This document shows, in pieces, positions 50,430-60,713 of a DNA stretch of 64,000 nt. Location of the stretch: NCBI GenBank assembly GCA_022825665.1, contig JAJDWI010000080.1:16242-80241 (forward strand). Direction: 5' to 3'. Position numbers and translations under genes: made by a program. The DNA comes from Candidatus Poribacteria bacterium (GTDB lineage Bacteria; Poribacteria; WGA-4E; WGA-3G). Numbering within the stretch: position 1 is the first letter of the stretch; each line of letters starts with the position of its first letter. Under the pieces are notes generated by a model. The model was not told the DNA's origin. It ran no database searches and saw only the letters and a list, made by a program, of their open reading frames with translations.

Positions 50430-51248
50430 TTAAGGGTTAGTTGGACTACCCGCGTCCATCACAAGGGGAAAATGGTCACCAGCCAATTTTTCTCCATCCC
50501 TAACAGTGACAAATCGTTTCATGACATGGTTTCCACTTTCATCGTACAAGGTTTCATTAGTCATATAATGTACAGCAATTGCACGTCTCGGTTGACCACT
50601 GTCATTTGCATGGGAACCGTGCCAAGTTAAAGAATGATGGTAATGTACATATCCTTTTTTGACAGGACACATCTCAACTTCTAAGTCGTATTCTTCAAAT
50701 TTGTCTGGCATGGAATAAATATCTTTGATTGAATGCAGGAACGGTATCTGATTTCCCCATTTGTATGAACCTGGAACCATCCGCATACAACCGTTACTTT
50801 CATCAACATCATCTAATGCAACCCAACCAGTGACTTGACTCGTCTTTGGTGTAAGAATAGGCCAATAGGGTGAATCCTGATGCCACATATTCACACCACC
50901 GACTTGTGGTGGTTTATATTGAATTTGGTCGTGCCATACTCGCACTTCTGTCGCAGATGTGAGTTGTCCGATTTCCTCAACGATGATAGGATTGTGAACG
51001 AGTTCACGATAGGCTGGACTCGCTTCCCATATATTCACAATTTGCCATACAGGGGTTTCTGCCCTACCTCCAAGGTTGACTATGTGTACTGGTTGCGGTA
51101 TACCTTCCTTTTCGTAGTCATCAATAACGCGGGTCAATTCTGAACGTAATTCCTCAACTTGTTCATCGTTCAGAACCTGACTTCCAAGGAGAAAGCCCTT
51201 CTCACGAAAAGTATCAATTTGGGCTTGGTTAAGCATTTCTGTCTCCAT
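50430..51248 (-). CDS. Phytanoyl-CoA dioxygenase family protein (tandem copy 2)
   Basis: FREKGFLLGSQVLNDEQVEELRSEL, WHQDSPYWPILTPKTSQVTGWVALDDVDESNGCMRMVPGSYKWG. Confidence 0.92.
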   Translation of the reverse strand: METEMLNQAQIDTFREKGFLLGSQVLNDEQVEELRSELTRVIDDYEKEGIPQPVHIVNLGGRAETPVWQIVNIWEASPAYRELVHNPIIVEEIGQLTSATEVRVWHDQIQYKPPQVGGVNMWHQDSPYWPILTPKTSQVTGWVALDDVDESNGCMRMVPGSYKWGNQIPFLHSIKDIYSMPDKFEEYDLEVEMCPVKKGYVHYHHSLTWHGSHANDSGQPRRAIAVHYMTNETLYDESGNHVMKRFVTVRDGEKLAGDHFPLVMDAGSPTNP

Positions 51249-51270
51249 TACAAATTAGTATCAAAATATT

Positions 51271-52083
51271 TTATAGCTCTGGATTTGTCGGCACTCCAGA
51301 TTCCATAACAACTGGGAAATGATCACCTGACAGGACATCGCCATCTTTGACAGTAACAAAAGGCTTCATTAGATGATTACCTTCCTCATGATATATTGTT
51401 TCATCTGTCATATAATGAACTGCTATTGCACGTCTTGGACCACCACTGGTATTGTCGTGGGAACCGTGCCACGTTAAAGAATGGTGGAAATGCACATGTC
51501 CTTTAGGGACTGGACACAGTTCTACTGACAACTCATTATCTTCAAAGGTGTCATGCATATTGTGTATATCTCCGACAGAACCCAAAAACTGCATTTGGGG
51601 TCCCCACTTGTATGAACCGGGAACCATCCGCATACATCCATTGCTTTCATCTATATCGTCTAATGCAACCCATGCGGTTACTTGACTCGTTTTCGGCATA
51701 AGTATTCCCCACAGTGGTGAATCCTGATGCCATCCATTTTTACCACCGATCTCTGGTGGCTTGTATTGAATCTGGTCATGCCAAACACGTAGCTCTGTTG
51801 AAGCAGTGAGTTGTCCGATTTCCTCTACTATGGTTGGGTTATATATGAGTTTGTGGTAGGCATTACTTGCCTCCCAGATATTAACGATTTGCATGACAGG
51901 ATTTTTTACCTGTCTCCCAAGGTTAGTGATACGTACGGGTTGCTTAACTTCGGGCTTTTCATAATCGTCTATAACGCGTGCTAATTCAGATCGTAATTCT
52001 TCGACCTGTTCATCAGAAAGCACACGGTTACCAAGCAGAAAACCTTTCTCACGAAATGTGTCAACTTGGGTTTGAGTAAGCAT
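51271..52083 (-). CDS. Phytanoyl-CoA dioxygenase family protein (tandem copy 1)
   Basis: Closely similar along its length to 50430..51248; WHQDSPLWGILMPKTSQVTAWVALDDIDESNGCMRMVPGSYKWG. Confidence 0.92.
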   Translation of the reverse strand: MLTQTQVDTFREKGFLLGNRVLSDEQVEELRSELARVIDDYEKPEVKQPVRITNLGRQVKNPVMQIVNIWEASNAYHKLIYNPTIVEEIGQLTASTELRVWHDQIQYKPPEIGGKNGWHQDSPLWGILMPKTSQVTAWVALDDIDESNGCMRMVPGSYKWGPQMQFLGSVGDIHNMHDTFEDNELSVELCPVPKGHVHFHHSLTWHGSHDNTSGGPRRAIAVHYMTDETIYHEEGNHLMKPFVTVKDGDVLSGDHFPVVMESGVPTNPEL

Positions 52084-52393
52084 AATATTCTCCTAAATCA
52101 TATTATGTGATGCATAATAGCACGTCAACAGGTTTCTGTCAATCAGTAAAATGGATTGGTTCAGAGCCATTCAGTTTTCCAAATTCTATTATTTTTAATA
52201 TTAAGCCTTCCTTAGATTCAGAGTTTTCAGAGTCAAAGGGAAATTTGCACAATTTTATCATGTGCCACGAACCTATATTCAGTATGGTTTTATAGGGCTA
52301 TTATGACCTATTTAGTCAAGAATGACTCTGAAAATTTGGATGCTTCTACATAAAACAGTGCCAACGGAATTTAGGGTGTGGATTCAGCCGACT

Positions 52394-52767
52394 CCGTAAG
52401 CGTCAATTTAGTGATTCTTGTCCGTTTGAATTGCTTGTTGTCTGAACCAGGATTTCCAAATCAACGGTATGAATGCCATTTAGGCATTCCCCGGGATTAT
52501 AGGATTTCCAGGATTAGGAATTTGTAGTATATATTCCGTTGTCAGGATGAAGGGCTAACTTTTGCATAGGAACATTGGCATACAAATCTCTTATTTTGTA
52601 AATCTTGGTTCAGACACAATACTTGTCGTAGGTCGCTTTGCTCGCTCCGACCTACGAGAATGTAAGAAGTGAAGACGGGCGAGGAAACCTCGCCCCTACG
52701 TTAGTGTCCGAGGCGCAATGAATTGCGCGACTACAAACGCATCTCGTCCTTAAATTGACGCTTATGG
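52394..52767. mobile_element. Complete family D MITE-like composite, about 370 bp
   Basis: TIRs ccgtaagcgtcaattta (52394-52410) and taaattgacgcttatgg (52751-52767, 1 mismatch); internal gaaccagg/ccttggttc-like inverted arms, hairpin 52626-52657, palindromes 52677-52695 and 52713-52728. Confidence 0.8.
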
Positions 52768-53679
52768 TTATCCATTCAAATTAAACTTATAAGGAATACG
52801 GATCCGTTGTGAGATCGCAATCTTACCTTGCATTGCAGGAGAAAATAGTGAGGATTTGAGGGCTTGAATTGCTGCCTCTTCACAACCGAGACCACTAATC
52901 TCAAGGACTTCAACAACTCGGATGTCATGGGCTTTTCCATCAATCCCAATAGTTGCTTCAAGAACCACTAATCCTTGCTTATGTGTCAATCTTGCAGAAT
53001 CAGGATATACCGGATCAATCTTTTTTAAGAATGTAGCATTTTGGGTAGGTTTAATAACATTCGGCACATTAAGAGGTATTGGTGATAATTGATTCTGAAA
53101 TAATTCAGGTGAACTAAACTCAGATTTACGTTTTGTTCTTTGCGGTACTAAATTGACTGAGGAGACATATCTTTGACTTTTCTCAATATTTGTCTGATAT
53201 GAAACTTGGATTCCAGATAAAGAACTATTAGGTTCGTGCAAACCAAATGTGCCAACTATGTATGTATCTGTCGTAGTTGCTGATATTGGTTGGATATTTG
53301 TTTTAACCTCTGAAAGTATAGGATTAACTTTCGGTAGTGAATCAGGATGTAAATTCACAGTCTTTGGAGGAACAATTTGACGAAAATTTTTCTCTTTAGG
53401 TAAAACAGTGAGAAAACGTTTCGGTGATGGACTTGAAATAAAATCTACATGTAGTGAATTAGATTGTATATCAGTCGTTTCAATTGACGAAAGACCAATT
53501 ATTGACACTCCTATCAAATGTATGCTAACCGATAATATAAGCGCAGTATTTGACAGCAAACTACCAGAGAAGAATGACGTAATAGGCTTAAAAACACCAG
53601 AAAGCCTATGAGTACTATTCATACGATTCTTTCCAGCAAATAATAAAACTTTGTTTAGAATTTGGACAATGCTGTTCAT
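52768..53679 (-). CDS. TonB family / energy transducer protein
   Basis: C-terminal TonB domain: KKIDPVYPDSARLTHKQGLVVLEATIGIDGKAHDIRVVEVLEISGLGCEEAAIQALKSSLFSPAMQGK; N-terminal TM. Confidence 0.88.
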   Translation of the reverse strand: MNSIVQILNKVLLFAGKNRMNSTHRLSGVFKPITSFFSGSLLSNTALILSVSIHLIGVSIIGLSSIETTDIQSNSLHVDFISSPSPKRFLTVLPKEKNFRQIVPPKTVNLHPDSLPKVNPILSEVKTNIQPISATTTDTYIVGTFGLHEPNSSLSGIQVSYQTNIEKSQRYVSSVNLVPQRTKRKSEFSSPELFQNQLSPIPLNVPNVIKPTQNATFLKKIDPVYPDSARLTHKQGLVVLEATIGIDGKAHDIRVVEVLEISGLGCEEAAIQALKSSLFSPAMQGKIAISQRIRIPYKFNLNG

Positions 53680-54010
53680 TTTGTTTACACCATTTCACTT
53701 CTTTCGAATTCTTATTCCTCTAAAACACCTATGTAACTTAGTTCACACATATTTCATTTGAAAATCTACCTACATCCTATGCTATTATCAGCAAATACTG
53801 TGCCAAAACATAAAATAAGCTGACAACTCTATTTTCATACTCGTTTCATTTTTATTTGACACACTATGCTATTATTTGCTAAACTATTAAGTAAGTTCAG
53901 AATAGGAAGCAGAACTTGATTGGCAAATATAACAGTCTTACATGCACCTTGGAATTATCTGACGCAACAATATCATACTCATCAGCGAAAGGACAGGTTC
54001 GCTTCATCCA

Positions 54011-55981
54011 TTGAAACAGAAAAACTTCACCTTCATTCTACCTGTCTCTGTAATACTTAGTCTCTTTATACTCGCGGAAGTCAACTATCCTTTACTCAAA
54101 CCGCAATCGGCGTTAGCATTTTTCGCGATGTTAGGACTCATAATTGTTTTTCTGAAATATCCTATCCATCCTAACTTATCTGAAAACCGTATTTGTCGAT
54201 ATATTGATTTATTTCTTGTATGTAGTGTTGTTGTCTGTTTTGGATACGTTATCGTTCAGACAGAACCGATGTTTAAACGATTTTGGCTGAACGGTGTATT
54301 TCTCGGTGAACGTGCATCAGCTGAACACATTTTGGATTTTTATATTGGTGGGTTTGGTCTGATATTAATTTTAGAGGCAACACGTCGTGCCATCGGCTTA
54401 ACTTTACCAATACTTGCTATCGTATTTCTCCTGTATGCATTTTTCGGTAAATATTTACCCGGATGGTTATTTCCACATAGAGGGTATTCCATTGAACGTA
54501 TTATCAGTCAAACCTTTTTGCACGGTGGTGTGTTTGGTGTCGCGCTCAGAGTCATGTTCACCTATGTGTTTCTCTTTGTGCTGTTTGGAGCTTTTCTGGA
54601 ACGGACTGGTGCGACAAGTTATATATTGAACTTAGCAAGACGGATATTTGGATCCAGTACAGGTAGTCCGGCAAAGGTAGCAGTAATTGGTAGTGGTATG
54701 ATGGGATCACTATCTGGTTCAGCAGTTGCTAACACTGCTACAACTGGTACATTTACAATTCCATTGATGCGAAGCATGGGATTTAAACCAGAAATTGCAG
54801 GGGGTATTGAGGCAGCAGCAAGTTCAGGAGGCGCATTAGTTCCACCAATTATGGGTGCAGCTGCCTATATGATGTTAGAAATCGTTGAACCTTCAGTCAC
54901 ATATTTGGAGATTATAAAAGCAGCTTTGCTTCCAGCGATACTTTACTATACTGCTCTTTTGCTCATTGTCCATTTTCACGCAAAACGAACCCTTACTACA
55001 GATGAGAATACGGTACATACATCAACAACTACCGATGCAGAAAATACTTCAGAAAATCTAACATCAGAAGAAATGCCAAAAATGCAAGGGTTTGTGTTTT
55101 TATCTGCGTTTGTTACCCTTATTGTGTTTTTGCTAATGGGAGCAACACCCTTCCGAGCAGTAAGTTGGAGTTTGCTGGCTGTTTTAATAGTAAGTGTATT
55201 TCATTCAAAAACTCGGGTCGGTCCCACTGGCATTTCAAAAGCAATGGAAAACGCGGGTCATAGTGGTGTGTCCCTAATTGCGGCTGCTTCATGTGTAGGG
55301 ATTATCCTTGGGGTGGTTACACTTACAGGTGTTGGTTCTAAATTGCCGAGAGTCCTATTACCACTTGCAGAAACTAATTTGATTTTAGCACTCTTCCTAC
55401 TTATGATTTCTACCATAATATTAGGAATGGGACTTCCCTCGTCAGTCTGTTATCTCTTGATGGCAATCTTGGTTGGACCTGTTCTTCTTGACTTAGGTGT
55501 AGTTCCGCTGGCAGCTCATTTTTTTATTTTTTATTTTGGCATGATGTCAATGGTCACACCACCGGTTGCCCTGGCGGCTTATACTGCTGCCGCTATTGCT
55601 GATTCAGGTATTATGCAGACTGCGTTTGCTGCATTTCGGTTTGCACTTGTTGGCTTTGCATTACCTTATGCTTTTGTGTTGCGACCAGAATTGTTATGGC
55701 TAAGTACAAATGGAGGAAGTCCGGAATTATGGGTTGTTATCATTAACCTTTTTTGGACTTTGGTTGCAACAATAATATTTGCAGCAGGTATCGCGGGTTT
55801 TGCTTTTAAGGAAGTTTCCTTATGGGAACGTTGTGTAATGTTTATTGCAGTTGCTATCCTTTTCTTTGCACCTACAGATATGCATCTGATGTGGATACAT
55901 GGATTAACACTACTTGCAAGTGTTTTTATCTTTTATTATAATTGGCATAAAGAGGAGATTAGTCATGAAAAATTCACTTAG
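54011..55981 (+). CDS. TRAP transporter fused permease (TAXI-type)
   Basis: Many TM segments; GSGMMGSLSGSAVANTATTGTFTIPLMRSMGFKPEIAGGIEAAASSGGALVPPIMGAAAYMM. Confidence 0.93.
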   Translation: MKQKNFTFILPVSVILSLFILAEVNYPLLKPQSALAFFAMLGLIIVFLKYPIHPNLSENRICRYIDLFLVCSVVVCFGYVIVQTEPMFKRFWLNGVFLGERASAEHILDFYIGGFGLILILEATRRAIGLTLPILAIVFLLYAFFGKYLPGWLFPHRGYSIERIISQTFLHGGVFGVALRVMFTYVFLFVLFGAFLERTGATSYILNLARRIFGSSTGSPAKVAVIGSGMMGSLSGSAVANTATTGTFTIPLMRSMGFKPEIAGGIEAAASSGGALVPPIMGAAAYMMLEIVEPSVTYLEIIKAALLPAILYYTALLLIVHFHAKRTLTTDENTVHTSTTTDAENTSENLTSEEMPKMQGFVFLSAFVTLIVFLLMGATPFRAVSWSLLAVLIVSVFHSKTRVGPTGISKAMENAGHSGVSLIAAASCVGIILGVVTLTGVGSKLPRVLLPLAETNLILALFLLMISTIILGMGLPSSVCYLLMAILVGPVLLDLGVVPLAAHFFIFYFGMMSMVTPPVALAAYTAAAIADSGIMQTAFAAFRFALVGFALPYAFVLRPELLWLSTNGGSPELWVVIINLFWTLVATIIFAAGIAGFAFKEVSLWERCVMFIAVAILFFAPTDMHLMWIHGLTLLASVFIFYYNWHKEEISHEKFT

Positions 55982-56159
55982 GTGGGTTCTATATAGTTTG
56001 CTGGCAATACTATTTATTTTGCACAACGACTACTGGTTCTGGCAAACACCTCAAATGGTGTTAGGACTCCCTATTGGCATTCTCTACCACATCATGTATT
56101 GCTTTGTCGCATCACTGATTATGTTCTCCTTAGTCAAGTATACCTGGAGAGATAAATGA
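55965..56159 (+). CDS. Small membrane protein (DUF3311-like) partner of SSS symporter
   Basis: MKNSLRWVLYSLLAILFILHNDYWFWQTPQMVLGLPIGILYHIMYC; overlaps upstream and downstream genes. Confidence 0.75.
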   Translation: MKNSLRWVLYSLLAILFILHNDYWFWQTPQMVLGLPIGILYHIMYCFVASLIMFSLVKYTWRDK

Positions 56160-57616
56160 TCCTTACTATCATCATTCTATATCTGGGATTGGTGCTTAGC
56201 CTCGGTATACTAAGCCACAGATTCTTTCGCAATACCGGCGAAGATTATTTTGTAGCAAGTCGAAACATCAATTGGTTTATGTTGTTAATGTCCCTTTTTG
56301 GTACGAACATGACAGCATTTTCTATTCTTGGAGCATCCGGTGAAGCGTATCATAGAGGAATTGGTGTATTTGCTTTGATGGCATCTTCATCTGCTATTGT
56401 TGTGCCTTGTATTTTCCTATTTATAGGGACACGTTTATGGAGATTGGGTAAAAAGTTTGGATATATGACACAAGTTCAGTATTTTCGTGACAGATGGGAA
56501 TCGCATGGATTAGGATTACTCATTTTTGTGGTTTTGGTGTTGCTTCTCATACCTTATCTTCTAATTGGTGTAATGGGTGGGGGTGACACACTGAATAAGA
56601 TAACTCAAAACACAATACCCAAGTGGGTTGGTGGGTTACTGATTTGTGCTGTTGTTCTCTGCTATGTAACCTATAGTGGAATGCGTGGTACTGCGTGGGT
56701 GAATACTTTTCAAACTCTTATTTTCATGATACTTGGTGCGGTTACCTTTGTCGTTATCCTATATCGAATGGGTGGATTTTCCAATGCAATCTCAAAAGTT
56801 GACTCAGGTCTGTTGATGCAGTCTGATCATATCAAACCGTTAGAGTTGTTGACCTATACATGCATTCCAATTTCAGTCGGCATGTTTCCACATATATTTT
56901 CACATTTCTTGACCGCGAAAGATGTGAGTACGTTCAAATATCCTATTATTTTATATCCAGTATGTATCGCGATAGTGTGGATTCCAAGTGTGTTACTTGG
57001 TGTATTAGGTAATGTGGATTTCCCCGGTTTGAAGGGACCAGAAGCGAATTCAGTACTTATCCAGATGATTCGTCATTATGCACCAGGAGTGTTATCGGGT
57101 TTATTGGGAGCAGGTGTCTTTGCTGCAATTATGTCCTCATTAGACTCTCAATCTCTGTCTCTTGGTAGTATGTTCACAAACGACATCGTTCGTCCTTATC
57201 TTAGAAACAGAGGACAAGAACAGATGTCCGAAAAACAGCAGGTATGGATTGGACGACTATTTGTCATTGGAATCATTAGTATAACATATATAATTTCATT
57301 AATTGCAACGCCAAGTATTTTTAAGCTCGCAATTTGGTCATTCACAGGTTTCACAGGACTTTTTCCTGTCGTGGTTGCTGCGTTGTTCTGGAAGGGCAGC
57401 ACAAAGTATAGTGTTTTCAGTTCAGTTTTTAGTGTTATCGTTTTGTGGTTATATTATTTTCTAAGTTATTGGAAAACTCCTGGGTATACAGTTGGCGGAA
57501 CAGGAATAATGCCTGTAGCAGTAATCATCATCGTTTCTTCAATCACTTTGATTATTGTTTCACTTTTGACTAAACCGCCTTCTTCAGAAACAGTCGATAA
57601 ATTTATCAACTTATAG
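56156..57616 (+). CDS. Sodium:solute symporter family protein
   Basis: GEDYFVASRNINWFMLLMSLFGTNMTAFSILGASGEAYHRGIGVF; 12-13 TM segments; LLGAGVFAAIMSSLDSQSLSLGSMFTNDI. Confidence 0.93.
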   Translation: MILTIIILYLGLVLSLGILSHRFFRNTGEDYFVASRNINWFMLLMSLFGTNMTAFSILGASGEAYHRGIGVFALMASSSAIVVPCIFLFIGTRLWRLGKKFGYMTQVQYFRDRWESHGLGLLIFVVLVLLLIPYLLIGVMGGGDTLNKITQNTIPKWVGGLLICAVVLCYVTYSGMRGTAWVNTFQTLIFMILGAVTFVVILYRMGGFSNAISKVDSGLLMQSDHIKPLELLTYTCIPISVGMFPHIFSHFLTAKDVSTFKYPIILYPVCIAIVWIPSVLLGVLGNVDFPGLKGPEANSVLIQMIRHYAPGVLSGLLGAGVFAAIMSSLDSQSLSLGSMFTNDIVRPYLRNRGQEQMSEKQQVWIGRLFVIGIISITYIISLIATPSIFKLAIWSFTGFTGLFPVVVAALFWKGSTKYSVFSSVFSVIVLWLYYFLSYWKTPGYTVGGTGIMPVAVIIIVSSITLIIVSLLTKPPSSETVDKFINL

Positions 57617-57621
57617 AATAA

Positions 57622-58962
57622 TTGAAAGGAAATTTGCCAAGTAACAATACTATTCTTGATGCAAATCAAAATATGAAAGTTGCTTACATTACTGCAGGTG
57701 CAGCAGGTATGTATTGTGGAACATGCATCCATGACAATACCGTTGCATCCGTATTAAAAAGACAGGGGCATAATGTTGCGTTGATCCCAACTTATACTCC
57801 TACCCGAACGGATGAAGAAAATGTTAGTTTAGACCGCATCTTTTATGGAGGGATAAACGTATATCTTCAACAAAAACTATCAATATTTCGACATACCCCT
57901 TGGGTATTAGATAGGATGTTAGATAATCCATCGTTGCTAAATAGTTTAGCGAATTTTAGTGCTTCCACAGATGCACGAGATTTGGGTCAGTTGACAGTCT
58001 CAATGTTAAGTGCGGAAGAAGGCTACCAAAAGAAAGAATTGGCAAAATTAGTCAAATGGCTTCAAGAAGAGAACAAACCAGATATTGTCTATTTGACTAA
58101 CTCAATGCTTATCGGAATGGCAAGGGAAATAAAGAAAGCAGTGGGTGTGCCAGTCGTCTGTGCCCTTCAAGGTGAAGACATCTTTCTACGAGATCTGATT
58201 GACCCATATAAAACAAAGGCATTATCGCTATTAGCTGAACGTGCTAAAGATGCCGATGGATTTGTCGCTCCTTGCAACTACTATGCTCAATTTATGGCAG
58301 AGGAATATCTTAAAGTTGCAATTGATAAGATTCATGTTGTGCCTCTCGGTTTGAACTTGGAGGGACACGGGGAGAAAGTTGATAAAGCAGGACCACCACC
58401 TTTTATCATCGGTTATTTGGCACGCATTTGCCCCGAAAAAGGGTTACACATATTGGTTAGTGCATTTTATACACTCACAAAAGAGTTAGGTGCTGACAAT
58501 GTTGCACTTCATGTTGCGGGCTATCTTGGTAAAAAGGATGAACCGTATTTTGAGGAGTTGGTTAATCAGATTCATGCGTGGGGTTTACAGGATAGTTTTG
58601 TACATCATGGGGAAGTTTCTCGAGAAGAAAAGATTAATTTTCTCAATCGTCTTCATGTTTTCTCCGTACCCACTGTGTATAGAGAATCAAAAGGACTGTC
58701 TATTTTAGAAGCACTTGCAAATGAGGTTCCTGTTGTTCAACCCAAACACGGGTCATTTCCAGAAATGGTCAAGGCAACCGAGGGAGGCATTTTAGTCGAA
58801 CCAGAATCCGCTGAAGCCCTTGCTGAAGGAATTTTCCAACTCTACAGAGATTCTGAAAGAAGAAGGCAATTAGGTAGAACTGGAAAATTGAATGTTCATA
58901 GAAACTTTAGCGACGAAATTATTGCACAGCAGCTGATGAATGTATTCGAAAAGTATATTTAA
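57622..58962 (+). CDS. Glycosyltransferase family 4 protein
   Basis: PPFIIGYLARICPEKGLHILVSAF; VYRESKGLSILEALANEVPVVQPKHGSFPEMV. Probable start MKVAYITAGAAGMYCG at about 57673. Confidence 0.93.
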   Translation: MKGNLPSNNTILDANQNMKVAYITAGAAGMYCGTCIHDNTVASVLKRQGHNVALIPTYTPTRTDEENVSLDRIFYGGINVYLQQKLSIFRHTPWVLDRMLDNPSLLNSLANFSASTDARDLGQLTVSMLSAEEGYQKKELAKLVKWLQEENKPDIVYLTNSMLIGMAREIKKAVGVPVVCALQGEDIFLRDLIDPYKTKALSLLAERAKDADGFVAPCNYYAQFMAEEYLKVAIDKIHVVPLGLNLEGHGEKVDKAGPPPFIIGYLARICPEKGLHILVSAFYTLTKELGADNVALHVAGYLGKKDEPYFEELVNQIHAWGLQDSFVHHGEVSREEKINFLNRLHVFSVPTVYRESKGLSILEALANEVPVVQPKHGSFPEMVKATEGGILVEPESAEALAEGIFQLYRDSERRRQLGRTGKLNVHRNFSDEIIAQQLMNVFEKYI

Positions 58963-59000
58963 AAATTGGTAGTTGCATTTAATGCCCGCCTCACTTCATT

Positions 59001-59137
59001 TATAGTGAAATCGAAAAATAGGGCACACGCCTCGGTAGATGCGGTTTCCTAACCGCATCTATGACGCTGAATAAACACCGGTTCGGTTAGGAAACCGAAC
59101 CTACCGTCGGGTGTAAATAATTATGGTTTTTACTATA
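59001..59137. repeat. Family C MITE-like repeat
   Basis: Ends tatagtgaaatcgaaaaat and ggtttttactata; core ggttcggttaggaaaccgaacc; near-identical core at 63709-63787. Confidence 0.75.
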
Positions 59138-59192
59138 GTTGGGAATAGAATTCAACTACATTCTGAACCAATCTGAAAAAAGGAGATGAAGA

Positions 59193-59669
59193 ATGGTTAG
59201 AACATGGCTTATTTTTGTTGTCCTGACAGTAGCATCATGGGGACTCTACGGAGTTTTTCTTCACAAAGGTCAAATAGCAATGGCAGATGCAGTGCATGGA
59301 CGATACAAAGCATTCCTCTTTGTAGGACTTGCTTATCTCTTGGTCGCTGTCATAGGTTCTGCATTTATGCTTATAATAAATGGTGCTGAATGGTCCTTTG
59401 CATCCAAAGGTGTAAGATGGTCGTTTCTTGCTGGCGTTGTTGGTGCTGTCGGGGCATTTGGAGTATTATTAGCATTCGGTGCAAAAGGCAGACCTGCAGT
59501 CGTCATGTCTATTGTATTTGCGGGTGCACCAATAGTGAACGCAGTTGTTGCGACGTTGTCACATCCTCCGCCAGGTGGATGGGGTGCTATCCGTTGGCAA
59601 TTCGTACTCGGTATTTTTCTCGCTGCAGCAGGTGGATGTCTCGTTACGTTTTTCAGACCAGGTACTTAG
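59193..59669 (+). CDS. Small DMT/EamA-like membrane protein
   Basis: 158 aa, four to five TM segments; RBS aaaaaggagatgaagaATG. Confidence 0.65.
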   Translation: MVRTWLIFVVLTVASWGLYGVFLHKGQIAMADAVHGRYKAFLFVGLAYLLVAVIGSAFMLIINGAEWSFASKGVRWSFLAGVVGAVGAFGVLLAFGAKGRPAVVMSIVFAGAPIVNAVVATLSHPPPGGWGAIRWQFVLGIFLAAAGGCLVTFFRPGT

Positions 59670-59731
59670 TTTAATATTTTGCAAGTTTTACACGATATCT
59701 GTCCAAAATGCAACTGTAAATAAAGATTAAG

Positions 59732-59826
59732 AATTTAATTGGGTAATTTTTAGTTTCTTGTAGCATCCGGTGCGGTTAGGAAACCGCACCAACCGAGTTT
59801 GAGTCCGAATTACCTAATTTATTTTT
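59732..59826. repeat. Family B palindromic repeat
   Basis: Ends aatttaattgggtaatttt / gaattacctaatttatttt, central ggtgcggttaggaaaccgcacc; half copy inverted at 31561-31610. Confidence 0.65.
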
Positions 59827-59993
59827 GCTTTCATAAGGGATTGGAGCAAAAACAAGTGAGTAGGATTTGAAGATGTCATGTTTATCCTGCTTATGATTTA
59901 TAAACCGAAGCATCTTGCAGCATAAGTTGTAAATTTCTATCCTTTTCAAGAAGTACTGTCTCTAATTGAATAGGAAAAGGAGTTATTGTTTCA

Positions 59994-60577
59994 TGAGCGT
60001 GGATGAGTTGAAAGATGCTGAGGATGCAGAACTGATAATTGCTGTATTAGCAGGTAATCTTAAAGCATTTGATGAATTGGTCTCTCGCTATCAACGCGCA
60101 ATGCTAACGGTTGCCCAGCAAGTTGTCAAAAACCCAATTGAAGCAGAAGATATCGTTCAAGATGCTTTCCTACTTGCTTTTGAAGCATTACCTCAACTTG
60201 ATAATCTAAATAGATTCGGATCTTGGTTATATTCAATCACACGTAATCGCGCGCTACGATTCATGAAACGATCCAGCAAATTCCAACTTCATGAGGATGA
60301 AGATGCAGAATTACAAATTGAAGCAGATCCCGCTTCAACAGATCCAGCACAGATATTAGTTCAGGAATCTACTCATCAGGCTATCAGAGATTCAATAAGT
60401 TCATTACCAACTGATTTTCGAGAAGTAATTACTCTATATTATTGGGCAGAGATGCCACAGAAACGAATTGCAGATACTTTATCTCTACCCATAACGACAG
60501 TAAAATGGAGACTCCACAAGGCAAAAGATTTGCTAAAAGCACAATTGGAAAAACGAGGATATGGAGATTTGTTGTAA
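59994..60577 (+). CDS. RNA polymerase sigma factor, ECF subfamily
   Basis: NPIEAEDIVQDAFLLAFEALPQL; LPTDFREVITLYYWAEMPQKRIADTLSLPITTVKWRLHKAKDLLK; start MSVDEL at 59994. Confidence 0.92.
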
Positions 60578-60713
60578 ATCATGATCTCCATATTCCTGTT
60601 AGATTCGGTTTTCAAACCAATGCAGAATATAAATGCATATTTCGCTATAAGTCCAAAGTTCAGATTTATCAAACTCACGTTATATCAAAATAACATTTAC
60701 GAAGAGGTTTCTC

